The position numbers and the translations under genes are program-made. Below, one piece after another: positions 9,178 to 18,414 of a DNA stretch of 64,000 bases. Each line of letters starts with the position of its first letter. The stretch's first letter is position 1. Source of the stretch: CANDYO01 sp964627795 (GTDB lineage Bacteria; Pseudomonadota; Alphaproteobacteria; Rickettsiales; CANDYO01); assembly GCA_964627795.1 (NCBI GenBank), contig CAZVLF010000003.1, positions 136,340 to 200,339 of the forward strand. Reading direction: 5' to 3'. Below the pieces are notes generated by a model. That model saw nothing but the letters and a program-made list of their open reading frames with translations. It was not told the DNA's origin and searched no databases.

Positions 9178-9708
9178 ATGAAATCTAACAATGTAAATAA
9201 AATGGAAAAAAATAATGACAATCTTTTAAATGAATTACAAATAATTGAACCAAAATATAAATGATGCAAAGAAATTAGTCAAAGTTATAAAAATTTAAGT
9301 AATGACGAATTTTATAAAGACTTCGTTGATTCAGCTAAGATTTTTCAATTTGCTGAAAAAGCTTGTAAGACGCTAGGATTTTTATATGAAAATGCTGATG
9401 GTTTTGCATTAGCAACTAATGAAACAATGGAGTGTTCTAGTAACATTTACAATAATAAACTTGACTATAAATCTTCTTCATCCATCACTTTAGACGATAT
9501 GAATATTATAAGCGAGGTATTAGCGTGCGAAAAGAAGCTTTCTTACACAGAAGATTACTCTATTCGTATGATGAACAGCTATAAAGAATATTCACAAGCT
9601 AAAACAGAAATGAAATCTTACTGTACAAATTATTCTAACAGTGAAGAGGCTAGTAACCTCGTTGACTTGATTCTTTGCTCATCATTATTACTAAAAGTAA
9701 ATGAATAG
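9178..9708 (+). pseudogene. Hypothetical gene interrupted by a single in-frame UGA
   Basis: A strong AAGAGG site lies six bases before the ATG at 9178. The 176-codon frame continues without shift to TAG at 9706, except for one TGA at codon 29 (9262-9264, context PKYK-stop-CKEISQ). The remaining 147 codons after the TGA are fully open and protein-like, rich in Ser, Asn, Glu and Cys, with no membrane segment. An internal ATG at 9427 could give a 93-residue product. No family is recognised. It may be a recent nonsense mutation, a sequencing error, or a read-through gene. Confidence 0.5.
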
Positions 9709-9815
9709 TTCTAGTTAATTAATAAAAAAGGGTGTTTTTATTAAAATATTTTAATTCTTAATTTTGAATTTATCCTCTATAATATAATTTGTATAGCAGA
9801 AATAAGAGGTTTGCT

Positions 9816-11865
9816 ATGGATTCAAAAATAACTACTATTGCTATTATTCTGATATTTTTGATTATTGGGTATTCATACTTTAAAAAAAATCTTCTGTTAA
9901 TGAAATAACTAATTTAATTTCCTGAAAAGTTTTATTTGGTAATCCTGATAAAATGCAAATAAAAATTAGTTATGATGGTAGACATATTTCCTATATTGCT
10001 CCTTTAAATGGAGTGTTAAACATTTGGATAGATCCGCGTGATAATGTTAAAAATTCTAAACCTATAACTCATGATAAAAAAAGAGTTATAAGAAATCACC
10101 TTTGGGCATATGATAATAAGCATATTTTATATTCAATAGATGGGTATGGGGATGAAAATTACCGTATTTATTCTAAAAATATACATAATGGCCTAGAAAT
10201 TCTGTTAACTCCAGAAAAAGGAGTTAGAGCTGTAGTGTTTAAAGCAAGTTATAAATTTCCTGATGAAATTGTCATTGGAACAAATGAAAGGGATAGCAAG
10301 TTTTTTGATATTTATAGTTATAATATTAGTAATGGTAATAGAAAGTTAATTTTACAAAATAGTAATTTTGGAGATGTCATTATTGATTTAGACTTTAATG
10401 TTAGATTTGCAAGCATAGTAAATGATGCAGGAGAAACTGAATATTATAAATATAAAAAAAACAGTAATTGGCAACCTTATATGAAAATTGGTTTAGAAGA
10501 TAGTGCTAACACCTCAATACTAGGCTTTGATAAAATTGGTATGATTTTATATATGCGAGATAGCAGGGGGCTTAATACAGCAGCTCTTAAAGCTATTGAT
10601 TTAAATTCAGATGAAACCACAATTCTAGCTAAAGATGATAGATCTGATGTAGCCATGTTTATTATGCACCCAACTGAGAATACCATTCAAGCAGTGGCAA
10701 CTAATTATGAAAAAATCACGTATAAAGTTATAGATAAAAGTTTAGAAGAAGATTTTTCTTACCTAAATTCTATAAGTAAAGATGGTGAGTTTTATATCAC
10801 TAAGCTTAGTCTAGACGATAAATATTGGTCTGTTGCGCTTGTAAAAGATGATGCGCCAATTAAATTTTACATTTATGATCGTGAGATTAAGAAAGCTAAA
10901 TACTTGTTTAGCAATATCATAAAGCCTTAGAACAATATAGTTTAGCTAAAATGAACCCGATTATTATTAAGTCTAGAGATAATTTAGATTTAGTTAGCTA
11001 TATAATACTTCCTAGAACAATTAAATTGAATAAAGCTTTGCAACCTAAACATCCTTTAGCTTTAGTTCTTTATGTTCATGGTGGCCCATGGTCAAGGGAT
11101 GTGTGGGGGTATAATGCTATTAGTCAATGGTTATCTGATCGCGGATATGCAGTTTTATTAGTTAATTATCGTGGATCAATTGGATTTGGTAAGAATTTTC
11201 ACGATGCAGGAAATTTCCAATGGGGTAAAAAAAATGCATGATGATCTTATAGATGCAGTTAATTGGGCAGTAGAAAATAAAATAGCTAATCCTAAAAAAA
11301 TAGTGATAATGGGTGGAAGTTATGGTGGATATGCTGCTCTAGCAGGTATAACTTTAACACATGATATATTTGCAGGAGCTGTAGATATTGTAGGTCCTTC
11401 AAATTTATTAACCTTAGTGAATAATTTTCCTTCATATTGGCATGCTTTTCTTAATGTTTGGAAAAAAAGAATGGGCCCCTGGGATACAGAAGAACAAAAA
11501 CAAGCGCTGTTACAAGTTTCTCCACTAAGTCATGTAGAAAAAATAACAAAGCCTTTGTTAATTGCTCAAGGCGCAAATGATCCAAGAGTTACTAAAGTTG
11601 AATCATCACAAATTGTTGAAACTATAAAAAAAGGAATATACTGGTAGTTTATGCTCTTCATGCTGATGAAGGACACGGCTTTGCCAGACCGTAAAATAGA
11701 ATTTCTTTTTATGCTTTAACTGAGCAGTTTTTAGCTAAAATTCTTGGTGGAAAATGTGAGCCAATAGGAAATGATTTAAATGGGGCAAATTTTATTCTTA
11801 ATGGAGCAATACACAAGAACAGTCTTGAGATTGAAAAGGTAATATCACAAGCTGTGCCTAAGTGA
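9816..11865 (+). pseudogene. S9 family prolyl oligopeptidase-like peptidase, multiply broken
   Basis: Former serine peptidase with an N-terminal beta-propeller (WD40-like) and a C-terminal alpha/beta-hydrolase domain. All three catalytic motifs survive: nucleophile in MGGSYGGYAALAG, Asp in QGANDPRV and His in DEGHGFARP. Lesions: a missing A in a run of eight A (about 9882), TGA at about 9925 (an Arg position before KVLFGNP), a frame change at about 10922, an extra A in a run of eight A (about 11226), another shift at about 11640, and TAA in place of Glu at about 11692. It begins at an ATG with AAGAGG upstream and a hydrophobic N terminus (membrane anchor or signal). The pieces span about 680 codons, close to the family's length. 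Confidence 0.9.
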
Positions 11866-11975
11866 TAAAATTTTAAGACCTATAAAATAATCCTATCTAT
11901 TTCTCTTTTTATAAAAATTTAAGTTTTGAATCTTCACTATCTTTGTAAGATTATAGATGAAAATAAAAAACAAGA

Positions 11976-12004
11976 TTGACAAATTAGTTGATAAAGTGTA
12001 AATT
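11976..12004 (+). promoter_or_regulatory. Promoter of the cold-shock gene
   Basis: Consensus -35 TTGACA (11976-11981), 17-base spacer, -10 TAAATT (11999-12004). Transcription would begin near 12011, leaving an untranslated leader of about 188 bases before the start codon at 12199, similar in scale to the thermoresponsive leaders of cspA-type genes. The leader is AT-rich and I could not resolve a definite fold by eye. Confidence 0.5.
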
Positions 12005-12198
12005 TATTTTGTTAATACCTATATTATATGCCGCTGAGTATAAATAAAGTGACAGTTGTAAGCTCACTAATAAATCTTCTAAAAATTGATTTTGATTGCG
12101 TTTACTAAATATTTTCTCAAGTGAGTAATTTGAGGAAGAAGTTTCTTTTTATAGGTAATAAACTTTAAATTTTTATAAAATAATTCGAGGAAATATTT

Positions 12199-12405
12199 AT
12201 GGCTACTGGTAATGTAAAATGGTTTAATTCAACAAAAGGTTTTGGTTTTATTAAACCTGATGAAGGTAATCTTGATGTGTTTGTGCATATATCTGCAGTT
12301 GAAAAGTCTGGTTTACGCACTCTTAATGAAGGGCAAAAAATAAATTATGAACTTGCTACTGAAAAGGGAAAAACTTCAGCAGTAAATTTAAAAGTTATTG
12401 GCTAA
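12199..12405 (+). CDS. cspA: Cold-shock protein (CspA family)
   Basis: 68-residue single cold-shock domain, an RNA/ssDNA-binding beta barrel acting as an RNA chaperone. RNP1 is KGFGFI (residues 13-18) and RNP2 is VFVHI (27-31), with the GNVKWFN start typical of the family. CGAGGAAA lies 8 bases upstream of the ATG. It has its own promoter (11976-12004), a long leader and a strong terminator (12439-12476), so it is monocistronic. It is one of the best-preserved genes in a region otherwise full of pseudogenes. Confidence 0.95.
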   Translation: MATGNVKWFNSTKGFGFIKPDEGNLDVFVHISAVEKSGLRTLNEGQKINYELATEKGKTSAVNLKVIG

Positions 12406-12438
12406 TTTATAATTAGCTTAAGCTTTATATAATTACTA

Positions 12439-12476
12439 AAATTACTCTATTTTTATTAAATAGAGTAATTTTTTTT
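12439..12476 (+). terminator. Rho-independent terminator of the cold-shock gene
   Basis: Perfect 14-base stem AAATTACTCTATTT / AAATAGAGTAATTT with a 5-base loop and a following run of T. The A-rich left arm and T-rich right arm could also let it work for the opposite strand, ending the minus-strand transcript of the S8 region. Confidence 0.85.
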
Positions 12477-12522
12477 AAGTTAAATTTTGACAACACACCT
12501 ATAAGCCTTAAAAAATTACATT

Positions 12523-12723
12523 TTATTCAAAATAACTAATTAAATTGCAGCATATATCTATAATAAGCGTATTTTGTTTGTTTTCATTAAAATATTGTTG
12601 AGAACAATTTTGGCTATATAAATTTTGTTTATTTATATCAATTTCTAAAGACCTTTCTATAGACTCATCATAAGAAAATTTTCTATAAGCTATATCACAA
12701 GACTTATAATTGATGTTTGTCAC
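12523..12723 (-). CDS. Short open frame behind the S8 remnant, uncertain
   Basis: A 66-codon frame starting at a GTG that overlaps the stop of the last S8 fragment. It is Cys/Asn/Ser-rich with no recognisable domain and no ribosome site. It may be the out-of-frame tail of the former S8 protein or not a gene at all. Confidence 0.2.
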   Translation of the reverse strand: MTNINYKSCDIAYRKFSYDESIERSLEIDINKQNLYSQNCSQQYFNENKQNTLIIDICCNLISYFE

Positions 12724-14334
12724 TAATAATGTTCTACAGATTTTTGGATAAAAACAGTGCTGTTTGACCCCGAAAAATCAATATTATCATGGCCTTCATT
12801 TAAAGTTAATGAAATATTATAGTTGTTGCCAATAATAAATCTATCATCACTATAAGTTCCAATGATTTGTTTAATTAGGTTTGCTTTGCCATATAGAGTT
12901 AATTCTAAACCATTTACTTGAACTTTAGTTTTGCTATTTGATTTTTCTTTGTTTTCTGCATTTATCTTTATAAATATTTGCCAAGTTCCTTTACTTGACT
13001 CTCCACGAAAATTAGTACTATCAAATGTCCAAATTAAAGAATTTAGTCTTAGTGCTTCCGAAGAGCTATAAATTTTAGTAATATCTTCATAAGATAAATT
13101 TTTATCTTCTAATGTGTTATTAAATAAATTATACATTAGTGGGCTGCTTGTTCCACTTGGTGATATTAAGAAAATATCTACATCTTGAGGATTACCTTGT
13201 ATCTCAATATTTACAGATTGTTGAGCATGCTTAACTGTAATATCTCTGGCAACATAAACTTTACATAATTCAGTTGTTGGATTAGCTTTATTTTCAATGA
13301 ACCTACCTTTAATAGTTTTTAAATTACTTGCTGTTTGCTGTAGAGGCCAAGATTCTGCGAGTTTACTTGCTGCATAAGCATTTATTCTTCCAAAGCCATA
13401 TTGATAATTAAAGTGGTACCCACCACCATTAAAGCAGCTAGCATTATTATATTCCCATTTAAATTGTGGCAATTGGCTCAAACTGAGTTAATCCAAATCC
13501 TTGATAAATAGATAATTTGGCATTATAGGCTACACCAATATAAAATTTATTATTTCACTCTGCTACTATAATACTTGCAACTTGTAAGGCATGCTGGTCT
13601 AACCTTAAGTTATAATGTGGGTGATTAGTATTATAAGTGCTAAAATTTTGTGAAATAACATTATTCTCTATATCAGAATGGCGTGGAAGAAAGCCAGAAT
13701 CAGTTACAGCTATTTTTATTCCTTTGCCTGTATATTTAGACCAGACTATAGTTACGTTAATATATTCTAAATACCATTGTCGGAAAAACTTACTATCTTT
13801 AGGTAAATCTGGAGTTATTAGTAATATTGGCACTTTTTCTACTGGAGAGTGCCCAAATTCATTTTCAAATATAAAATTAATTTCATCAAATTATTGCCAT
13901 TAGGGAAGGGAGTAAAAATTATTTGATCATTTTCTAGTATTGCACTTCCACCTTGAGCATCCAATATGCCTAAAACTTTAAATTTATTAGTTTGAAAATC
14001 GATTTGATGTTTCAATAAATCCTCAGTATCAATGGTTATAACCTTGTTAATTTTAGGGATATCAATAATTATCCTAACAGGCAAAGGCTCTTCTCTAGTA
14101 ATTGGAACTTCTTTTATATCTAACATATATTGTAAGTAATTTGCCATATAATGATAAGTTTGATTGTTAGTAAGATCTATAACTTCAACAATATCCTTTG
14201 ACTTAATATTTTAGCTTTAGCCCTTCAATTGAAATATAGCTTTTTTTAATAGAAACTTTAAATTCTGCATATTCTCCATAAATAAAAAGTTTGTTATTCT
14301 CAGGATTGCATTCTATTCTTTTATTATTTTCCAC
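12723..14334 (-). pseudogene. S8 subtilisin-like peptidase with P domain, broken and internally deleted
   Basis: Pieces of one secreted serine protease remain. A GTG start at about 14334 opens an N-terminal beta-rich region (14334-13839). Next comes the subtilase domain, with the catalytic Asp in GIKIAVTDSGF and a degraded His motif (DQHALQVASII, normally HGTxVA). A gap follows in which the whole Ser-containing half is missing: the frame jumps from VAYNAKLSIYQGFG to the post-Ser segment YGFGRINAYAASKLAESW. Last is a well-preserved proprotein-convertase P domain (VNIEIQGNPQDVDIFLISPSG ... GTWQIFI). Frameshifts at about 14215 and 13885, and stops at about 13553, break it further. Without the nucleophile it cannot be a protease. 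The P-domain frame (12723-13481) is still open for 252 codons. Confidence 0.85.
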
Positions 14335-14586
14335 TTTTTACCATCCTTAACTTTTTATTTAACTAGTTATAATTGAATTTATTTAAGTTTTAAAGTAGTT
14401 AGTATTCTTATTAATATTGAATGACTCTAATTAAATGATTGACTTAAATCTAACTTTGAAAGTAGATTGAAAGAAACACAGTCTTTGATAAATTGAAGCC
14501 AAACAATTAAATGTTTTTAATTTAAGACTTCAGTTCATAGATATTATAACTTCAAATATGTTTGATAAATTTAAAAAAGGTTGATT

Positions 14587-14940
14587 ATGAGTGATTCAAT
14601 TTTATGTCCAAAATGTAGTTCTCAATATACTTATCAGTATGAGGTAATGTATATTTGCCCGGAATGTGGATATGAATGGGCAATAGATGAAAAATTAGAA
14701 AACTCTAGTGAGAATGAGATCTTAGTTTATGATGTGAATAAAAACTTATTAAGTGAAGGAGATTTTGTTACTTTAGTTAAAGACTTAAAAGTTAAAGGCT
14801 CTTCCTCGATCTTAAAAGTAGGAACTAAAGTGAAGATAAGCCGATTTATTGACGGTGATCACAATATTGATTGTAAAATTGATGGTTTAGGTTCAATGAT
14901 GTTAAAATCCGAGTTTGTTAAGAAAGCCAAAACTAAATAG
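14587..14940 (+). CDS. yjdM: Zinc-ribbon protein YjdM (PhnA family)
   Basis: 117-residue cytosolic protein with an N-terminal zinc ribbon (CPKC ... CPEC, residues 6-28) and the C-terminal PhnA/SH3-like barrel (VYDVNKNLLSEGDFVTLVKDLKVKGSSSILKVGTKV). Despite the old name it is not a phosphonoacetate hydrolase in most bacteria and its role is unclear. The start at 14587 (MSDSILCPKC) follows AAAAGG; a TTG two codons upstream is in frame but unlikely. It converges with the next gene with only 13 bases between stops. Confidence 0.9.
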   Translation: MSDSILCPKCSSQYTYQYEVMYICPECGYEWAIDEKLENSSENEILVYDVNKNLLSEGDFVTLVKDLKVKGSSSILKVGTKVKISRFIDGDHNIDCKIDGLGSMMLKSEFVKKAKTK

Positions 14941-14953
14941 ATAAGGATAATAA

Positions 14954-15961
14954 TTATTTAGCTTGAATAGGTGAATTTTTGCTATCATTAACTTTTCTTT
15001 TTTTAGGAAGAATATCTGAAGTTAGATGATCAATATTTCTCTTTTTAGGAGATTCCTCTAAAAATCTTATCTCTTTTCTTATTTGATCTATTTCTTCCTT
15101 ATGTCTTTGTAAAATTTTATCATCTATAAATCTTACGCTACGCTCCTTACTATTATCAGTTATATTTTCCTTTCCAATCATTTTGCCATATTGTGCTTGC
15201 TCTGATATTCGTTTTTTAGGCATGCCTTCCTCAGGTAGGTATAAATGCACACCAGACATTTTATAAATATCAAGTTCAGCATCTTCAGAGGACTCTTTAT
15301 TTATTCCTCCTAATTTTTTCGTGGCTGGTAAAAAATGAGCTTTATCTATATCTTTTAATATTTCTGTTGTATTTTTTATAGTATTTTCTACTAGCATCTT
15401 TAAATTTTCAAGTTCTCTAATTATATCAGGCTCGTCTAGTAATGAAGCTAAAAAATCTTCTCGTGCATTTAGGGAATTAGTTTTATCTTGTATATAATAA
15501 TTAGGTATTGGTGAGTTTAAACTAAAATTACTTGTTCCATAAAGATTAGGTTTACTTAAGAAATATCTATCTAAATAATCAATAAGTTCTAAAGAACTAT
15601 TTTTTTTATTATCATCTATCTCACTTTTAAGTGCTTGATTAAGTTTATCTAATAATTCTTCTTTACGTCTGTTATAGTTATCAAGGGCTTTTTGGTATTC
15701 TTTTTGCTCAGCATTTTTCTTATATAAATCAAACTCTTGAATTTTTTCATTTAATAGACTTATCCTATTACTCCAATTTTCTTCGGTTCTAGCAGATCTA
15801 TCTGGTCCTCCATATTTCACCGGATCATCCATAATTTCTTCACTAAGCCATTTTAAAACTTCTTTTGCATATTCATCAGTGAAATAAGCTTGAACTTTAT
15901 TAATATATTGAATATAAATTATATTATATTGTATGGCTAAATCCTTGTTATCTTCTATCAT
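14954..15961 (-). CDS. Coiled-coil protein ending in an SV40-type nuclear localisation signal
   Basis: 335 residues, hydrophilic, no signal peptide or membrane segment, and no family I recognise. Residues about 60-125 form a probable coiled coil (LNEKIQEFDLYKKN... YNRRKEELLDKLNQAL). Near the C terminus residues 319-324 are PKKRKV, identical to the classical monopartite SV40 large-T signal. Two related basic clusters occur nearby (SPKKRN about 25 residues earlier, MPKKRI earlier still). Bacteria have no use for such a signal, so a secreted protein entering the host nucleus (nucleomodulin) is the natural inference. It is expressed alone, convergent with yjdM. Delivery by a type IV system is assumed, not seen; no secretion genes are in the window. 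Confidence 0.6.
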   Translation of the reverse strand: MIEDNKDLAIQYNIIYIQYINKVQAYFTDEYAKEVLKWLSEEIMDDPVKYGGPDRSARTEENWSNRISLLNEKIQEFDLYKKNAEQKEYQKALDNYNRRKEELLDKLNQALKSEIDDNKKNSSLELIDYLDRYFLSKPNLYGTSNFSLNSPIPNYYIQDKTNSLNAREDFLASLLDEPDIIRELENLKMLVENTIKNTTEILKDIDKAHFLPATKKLGGINKESSEDAELDIYKMSGVHLYLPEEGMPKKRISEQAQYGKMIGKENITDNSKERSVRFIDDKILQRHKEEIDQIRKEIRFLEESPKKRNIDHLTSDILPKKRKVNDSKNSPIQAK

Positions 15962-16198
15962 ATTTAATGCCTCAAATTATAATGCTTTTATTTTATTATA
16001 GAAAAAATTTGTTAATTAAAGATTAACATATTTTATATAATTTATACTTATAAATTTGATAAGAAATAGTTTTATAAAAATCTATATCATTTAAATAACT
16101 TATTGTTTAGTTTGCTAATAACAATTAAAGTTATACTATGGAAATATACATTAAAAGAAATTTTAAATAGAAATAGCTTTGCTTGATAATTAAATGTA

Positions 16199-16612
16199 AT
16201 GGATGCTTTATATATGGTGAGTTTATGGCAATCAATTATTAGAGGGGCCTTTGGAAAGTGTCCAAATTGTGGTGGTTCAAATTTATTTTATAAATATTTA
16301 AAATCTGTGGAATCATGTAGTTCATGTAACCAATATTTTGGAGATATCCATGCAGATGACGGTCCTGCATGGCTTACTATATTAATTGTAGGGCATCTAC
16401 TTGCTCCTTTTCTTTTAATTAGAGAGCTTTATACTTTTCTTCCTTCTTGGATGTGCCTATCAATTTTTCTATGTATTGGCAGTATGCTTACTTTATTTAT
16501 TCTTCCCCGGTCTAAAGGTATATTTATTGCGATATTATGGCACCTAAATTATAATAAAAAGTTTAAATCACAACAACATAAGGAAAAAATACAGAATACT
16601 AAGAAAAGATAA
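16199..16612 (+). CDS. DUF983 family membrane protein
   Basis: 137 residues with the family's N-terminal zinc-binding pattern (GKCPNCGG ... CSSCNQYFG), the conserved HADDGPAWLTILIVGH, and two membrane helices (about 59-80 and 84-103). The family is common in alphaproteobacteria, often near cytochrome oxidase assembly genes, but has no proven function. ATG 16199 is used; an ATG five codons later is equally possible and neither has a clear ribosome site. It converges with the next gene with 10 bases between them. Confidence 0.85.
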   Translation: MDALYMVSLWQSIIRGAFGKCPNCGGSNLFYKYLKSVESCSSCNQYFGDIHADDGPAWLTILIVGHLLAPFLLIRELYTFLPSWMCLSIFLCIGSMLTLFILPRSKGIFIAILWHLNYNKKFKSQQHKEKIQNTKKR

Positions 16613-16622
16613 AATCCTAGAA

Positions 16623-17183
16623 TTAAACTTTTTTAGTGTAAGCAATGTATCTATTTAAATGAACATTTATGGCATTATTTTTTTCTAAAACAGCCTTAAC
16701 TATATTTAATTGAGATTTATTTTTAAGCTGAACCCATAAAAGTAAACCTCCTTTCTTTAATTGATTTTCAATATATTCTTTATGATGCTTTCTAATAATA
16801 TTTGCTAACCAAATACCTACTAATGTAAATAAAATTCCTATTGAAACAGCTATAGTTAAGGTAAGTTTTACATTTCCTCCTTTAAGAATTATAATTCCTG
16901 CTGCAGTTAATGTTCCAACATACATTAATACACTTATTATTGCTCCTTCTGCTAAACCAATATTTTCTTCAGCTAGAAAGAAAGTTCTAGACACACTAGA
17001 ATTATTTGCAAGATCTAATATATCTTTAAGTTTTTTTTGAAAATTTTGGTGAATAATTATTTTGTCTGAAAGAACGCTTAAAGATGATTGGTCAAATCCA
17101 TGCACAAATAACTCGTTAACAGCTTGATCAAGTTCATCTTTACTCTTAAAAATTCCTTCAACTTCATAAGATTTTTTAACCAT
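16623..17183 (-). CDS. Membrane protein with general-stress-protein-like N terminus
   Basis: 186 residues. The first 60 resemble the YflT/GSP17M-type fold (VEGIFKSKDELDQAVNELFVHGFD), followed by a Gly/Ala-rich hydrophobic middle with two membrane helices (about 82-102 and 108-130) and a C-terminal domain with GGLLLWVQLKN and an alternating VHLNRY end. This arrangement recurs in conserved bacterial proteins of unknown role, thought to act in stress response. GGAG lies 8 bases before the ATG. Function is not established. Confidence 0.65.
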   Translation of the reverse strand: MVKKSYEVEGIFKSKDELDQAVNELFVHGFDQSSLSVLSDKIIIHQNFQKKLKDILDLANNSSVSRTFFLAEENIGLAEGAIISVLMYVGTLTAAGIIILKGGNVKLTLTIAVSIGILFTLVGIWLANIIRKHHKEYIENQLKKGGLLLWVQLKNKSQLNIVKAVLEKNNAINVHLNRYIAYTKKV

Positions 17184-17451
17184 AATTTTTCTCCATTTTA
17201 ATCTGGGTTTAATTTTTGCTTATCTAAACATTTTTATAAAAAAGAATAATTAGCAAAATTAAAAATTATGTTGATATCTTTATTTCGGTAAGAGTGAAGA
17301 CTTTGAAATTATTTTTAATACATAAAGTCTTTTCTGTTTATATTATACTTATATACCTTAAGTTACTGTTATTCAATAAGTTTATATAAGTGAGACTAAT
17401 AACAGTCTATATTAATTTTATTCATAGAAAGTTATAAAAAAGCCAAAATAG

Positions 17452-18318
17452 TTAGACTGCTTTATTATTTGAAAAAGGCCTATTTAATTTTTGTAATACA
17501 AATGTTTCCAAGCTATTTATTGCTGCATTGTTTTTATCATGCTTTAGAAGAGATACATGCGTATCTTCTAATTTTGGTAAGTTTAATGAGTCTAACGATT
17601 CAAGCCCTTTTGGTATCATAGTATGTGGCATAACTGTTATTCCCATGCCAGCTTTAACTGCAGCTATAGTTCCTGCGTAACTTGGACTTGAAAAAACAAG
17701 CCTCCATGCTCTACCAGCATTTTCTAAAGTCTTAATTGCTGAAGCCCTATAAACGCATGGATGTGGTGAAAGAACTAGTGGTAATGGCTTATTGTTACAA
17801 ACAATATTAGCATCTCCCACCCATCTTAAAGGTTCTGATAAAACATCTACGCCATTAGGGAAATCTTCAGGACGGTTCATCTTAACTAGCACTAAATCAA
17901 ATTCTTTTTGTTTAAATTTATCAAATAAATTGAGGGTTAGATCGCATTCTATCTTTAAAAGAATGCGTGGGTGAATTCGTAAAAATTCAATTAATATTTC
18001 GGTTAAGAATAGGCTAGCAAAATTTTCTGGTACACCAAAGCGCACTTCACCTTCTAATTCAGGGTTTTTGAAGCGATCTATCATTTCACAATGAAGTGAA
18101 AACATTTGTTTTGCATAGCTTAAAAATATCTCTCCTTCGGGCGTAAGTGTTATCGATTTATCACGAGAAATTAAAGTTTTTCCTAATAAATTTTCAAGCT
18201 TGAGTATTTGTTGACTAACTGCTGATTGAGTTCGTCCCACCCGTTCTGCTGCTTTAGTAATGCTCCTAGTTTCAGCTATAGAAAGGAAACATTGTATCGT
18301 TATAAAATCTATATTCAT
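17452..18318 (-). CDS. LysR-type transcriptional regulator
   Basis: 288 residues: N-terminal winged helix-turn-helix (FLSIAETRSITKAAERVGRTQSAVSQQILKLE split over residues 11-42) and a C-terminal substrate-binding domain (EVRFGVPENF ... GMGITVMPHTMIP). It is divergent from dabB with 96 bases between starts. Dissolved-inorganic-carbon (DAB) operons in chemoautotrophs also have a LysR regulator beside dabA/dabB, so control of the operon, perhaps by CO2/bicarbonate status, is likely. A perfect ATTCAT-N11-ATGAAT site overlaps its own start codon, pointing to autoregulation. Confidence 0.9.
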   Translation of the reverse strand: MNIDFITIQCFLSIAETRSITKAAERVGRTQSAVSQQILKLENLLGKTLISRDKSITLTPEGEIFLSYAKQMFSLHCEMIDRFKNPELEGEVRFGVPENFASLFLTEILIEFLRIHPRILLKIECDLTLNLFDKFKQKEFDLVLVKMNRPEDFPNGVDVLSEPLRWVGDANIVCNNKPLPLVLSPHPCVYRASAIKTLENAGRAWRLVFSSPSYAGTIAAVKAGMGITVMPHTMIPKGLESLDSLNLPKLEDTHVSLLKHDKNNAAINSLETFVLQKLNRPFSNNKAV

Positions 18319-18335
18319 AAGAAAAACTAATGAAT
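18313..18335. promoter_or_regulatory. Candidate LysR box (T-N11-A) between lysR and dabB
   Basis: ATTCAT, eleven bases, ATGAAT: a perfect six-base inverted repeat whose inner bases satisfy T-N11-A. The left arm contains the regulator's start codon, so binding there would repress the regulator itself while sitting about 25 bases before the dabB -10 element, a normal geometry for activation. Chance occurrence in AT-rich DNA cannot be excluded. Confidence 0.45.
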
Positions 18336-18359
18336 AATATAAGAAATATGAATTTTACT

Positions 18360-18365
18360 TATAAT
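18360..18365 (+). promoter_or_regulatory. -10 element of the dabBA operon
   Basis: Perfect TATAAT 49 bases before the dabB start. No good -35 is present at the right distance (18337-18342 is ATATAA), as expected for a promoter that needs a LysR activator. Confidence 0.4.
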
Positions 18366-18414
18366 AGTGATTTATATATTTTAAACAAGTGCTAAATGAT
18401 AAAAGAAGGAAAAA

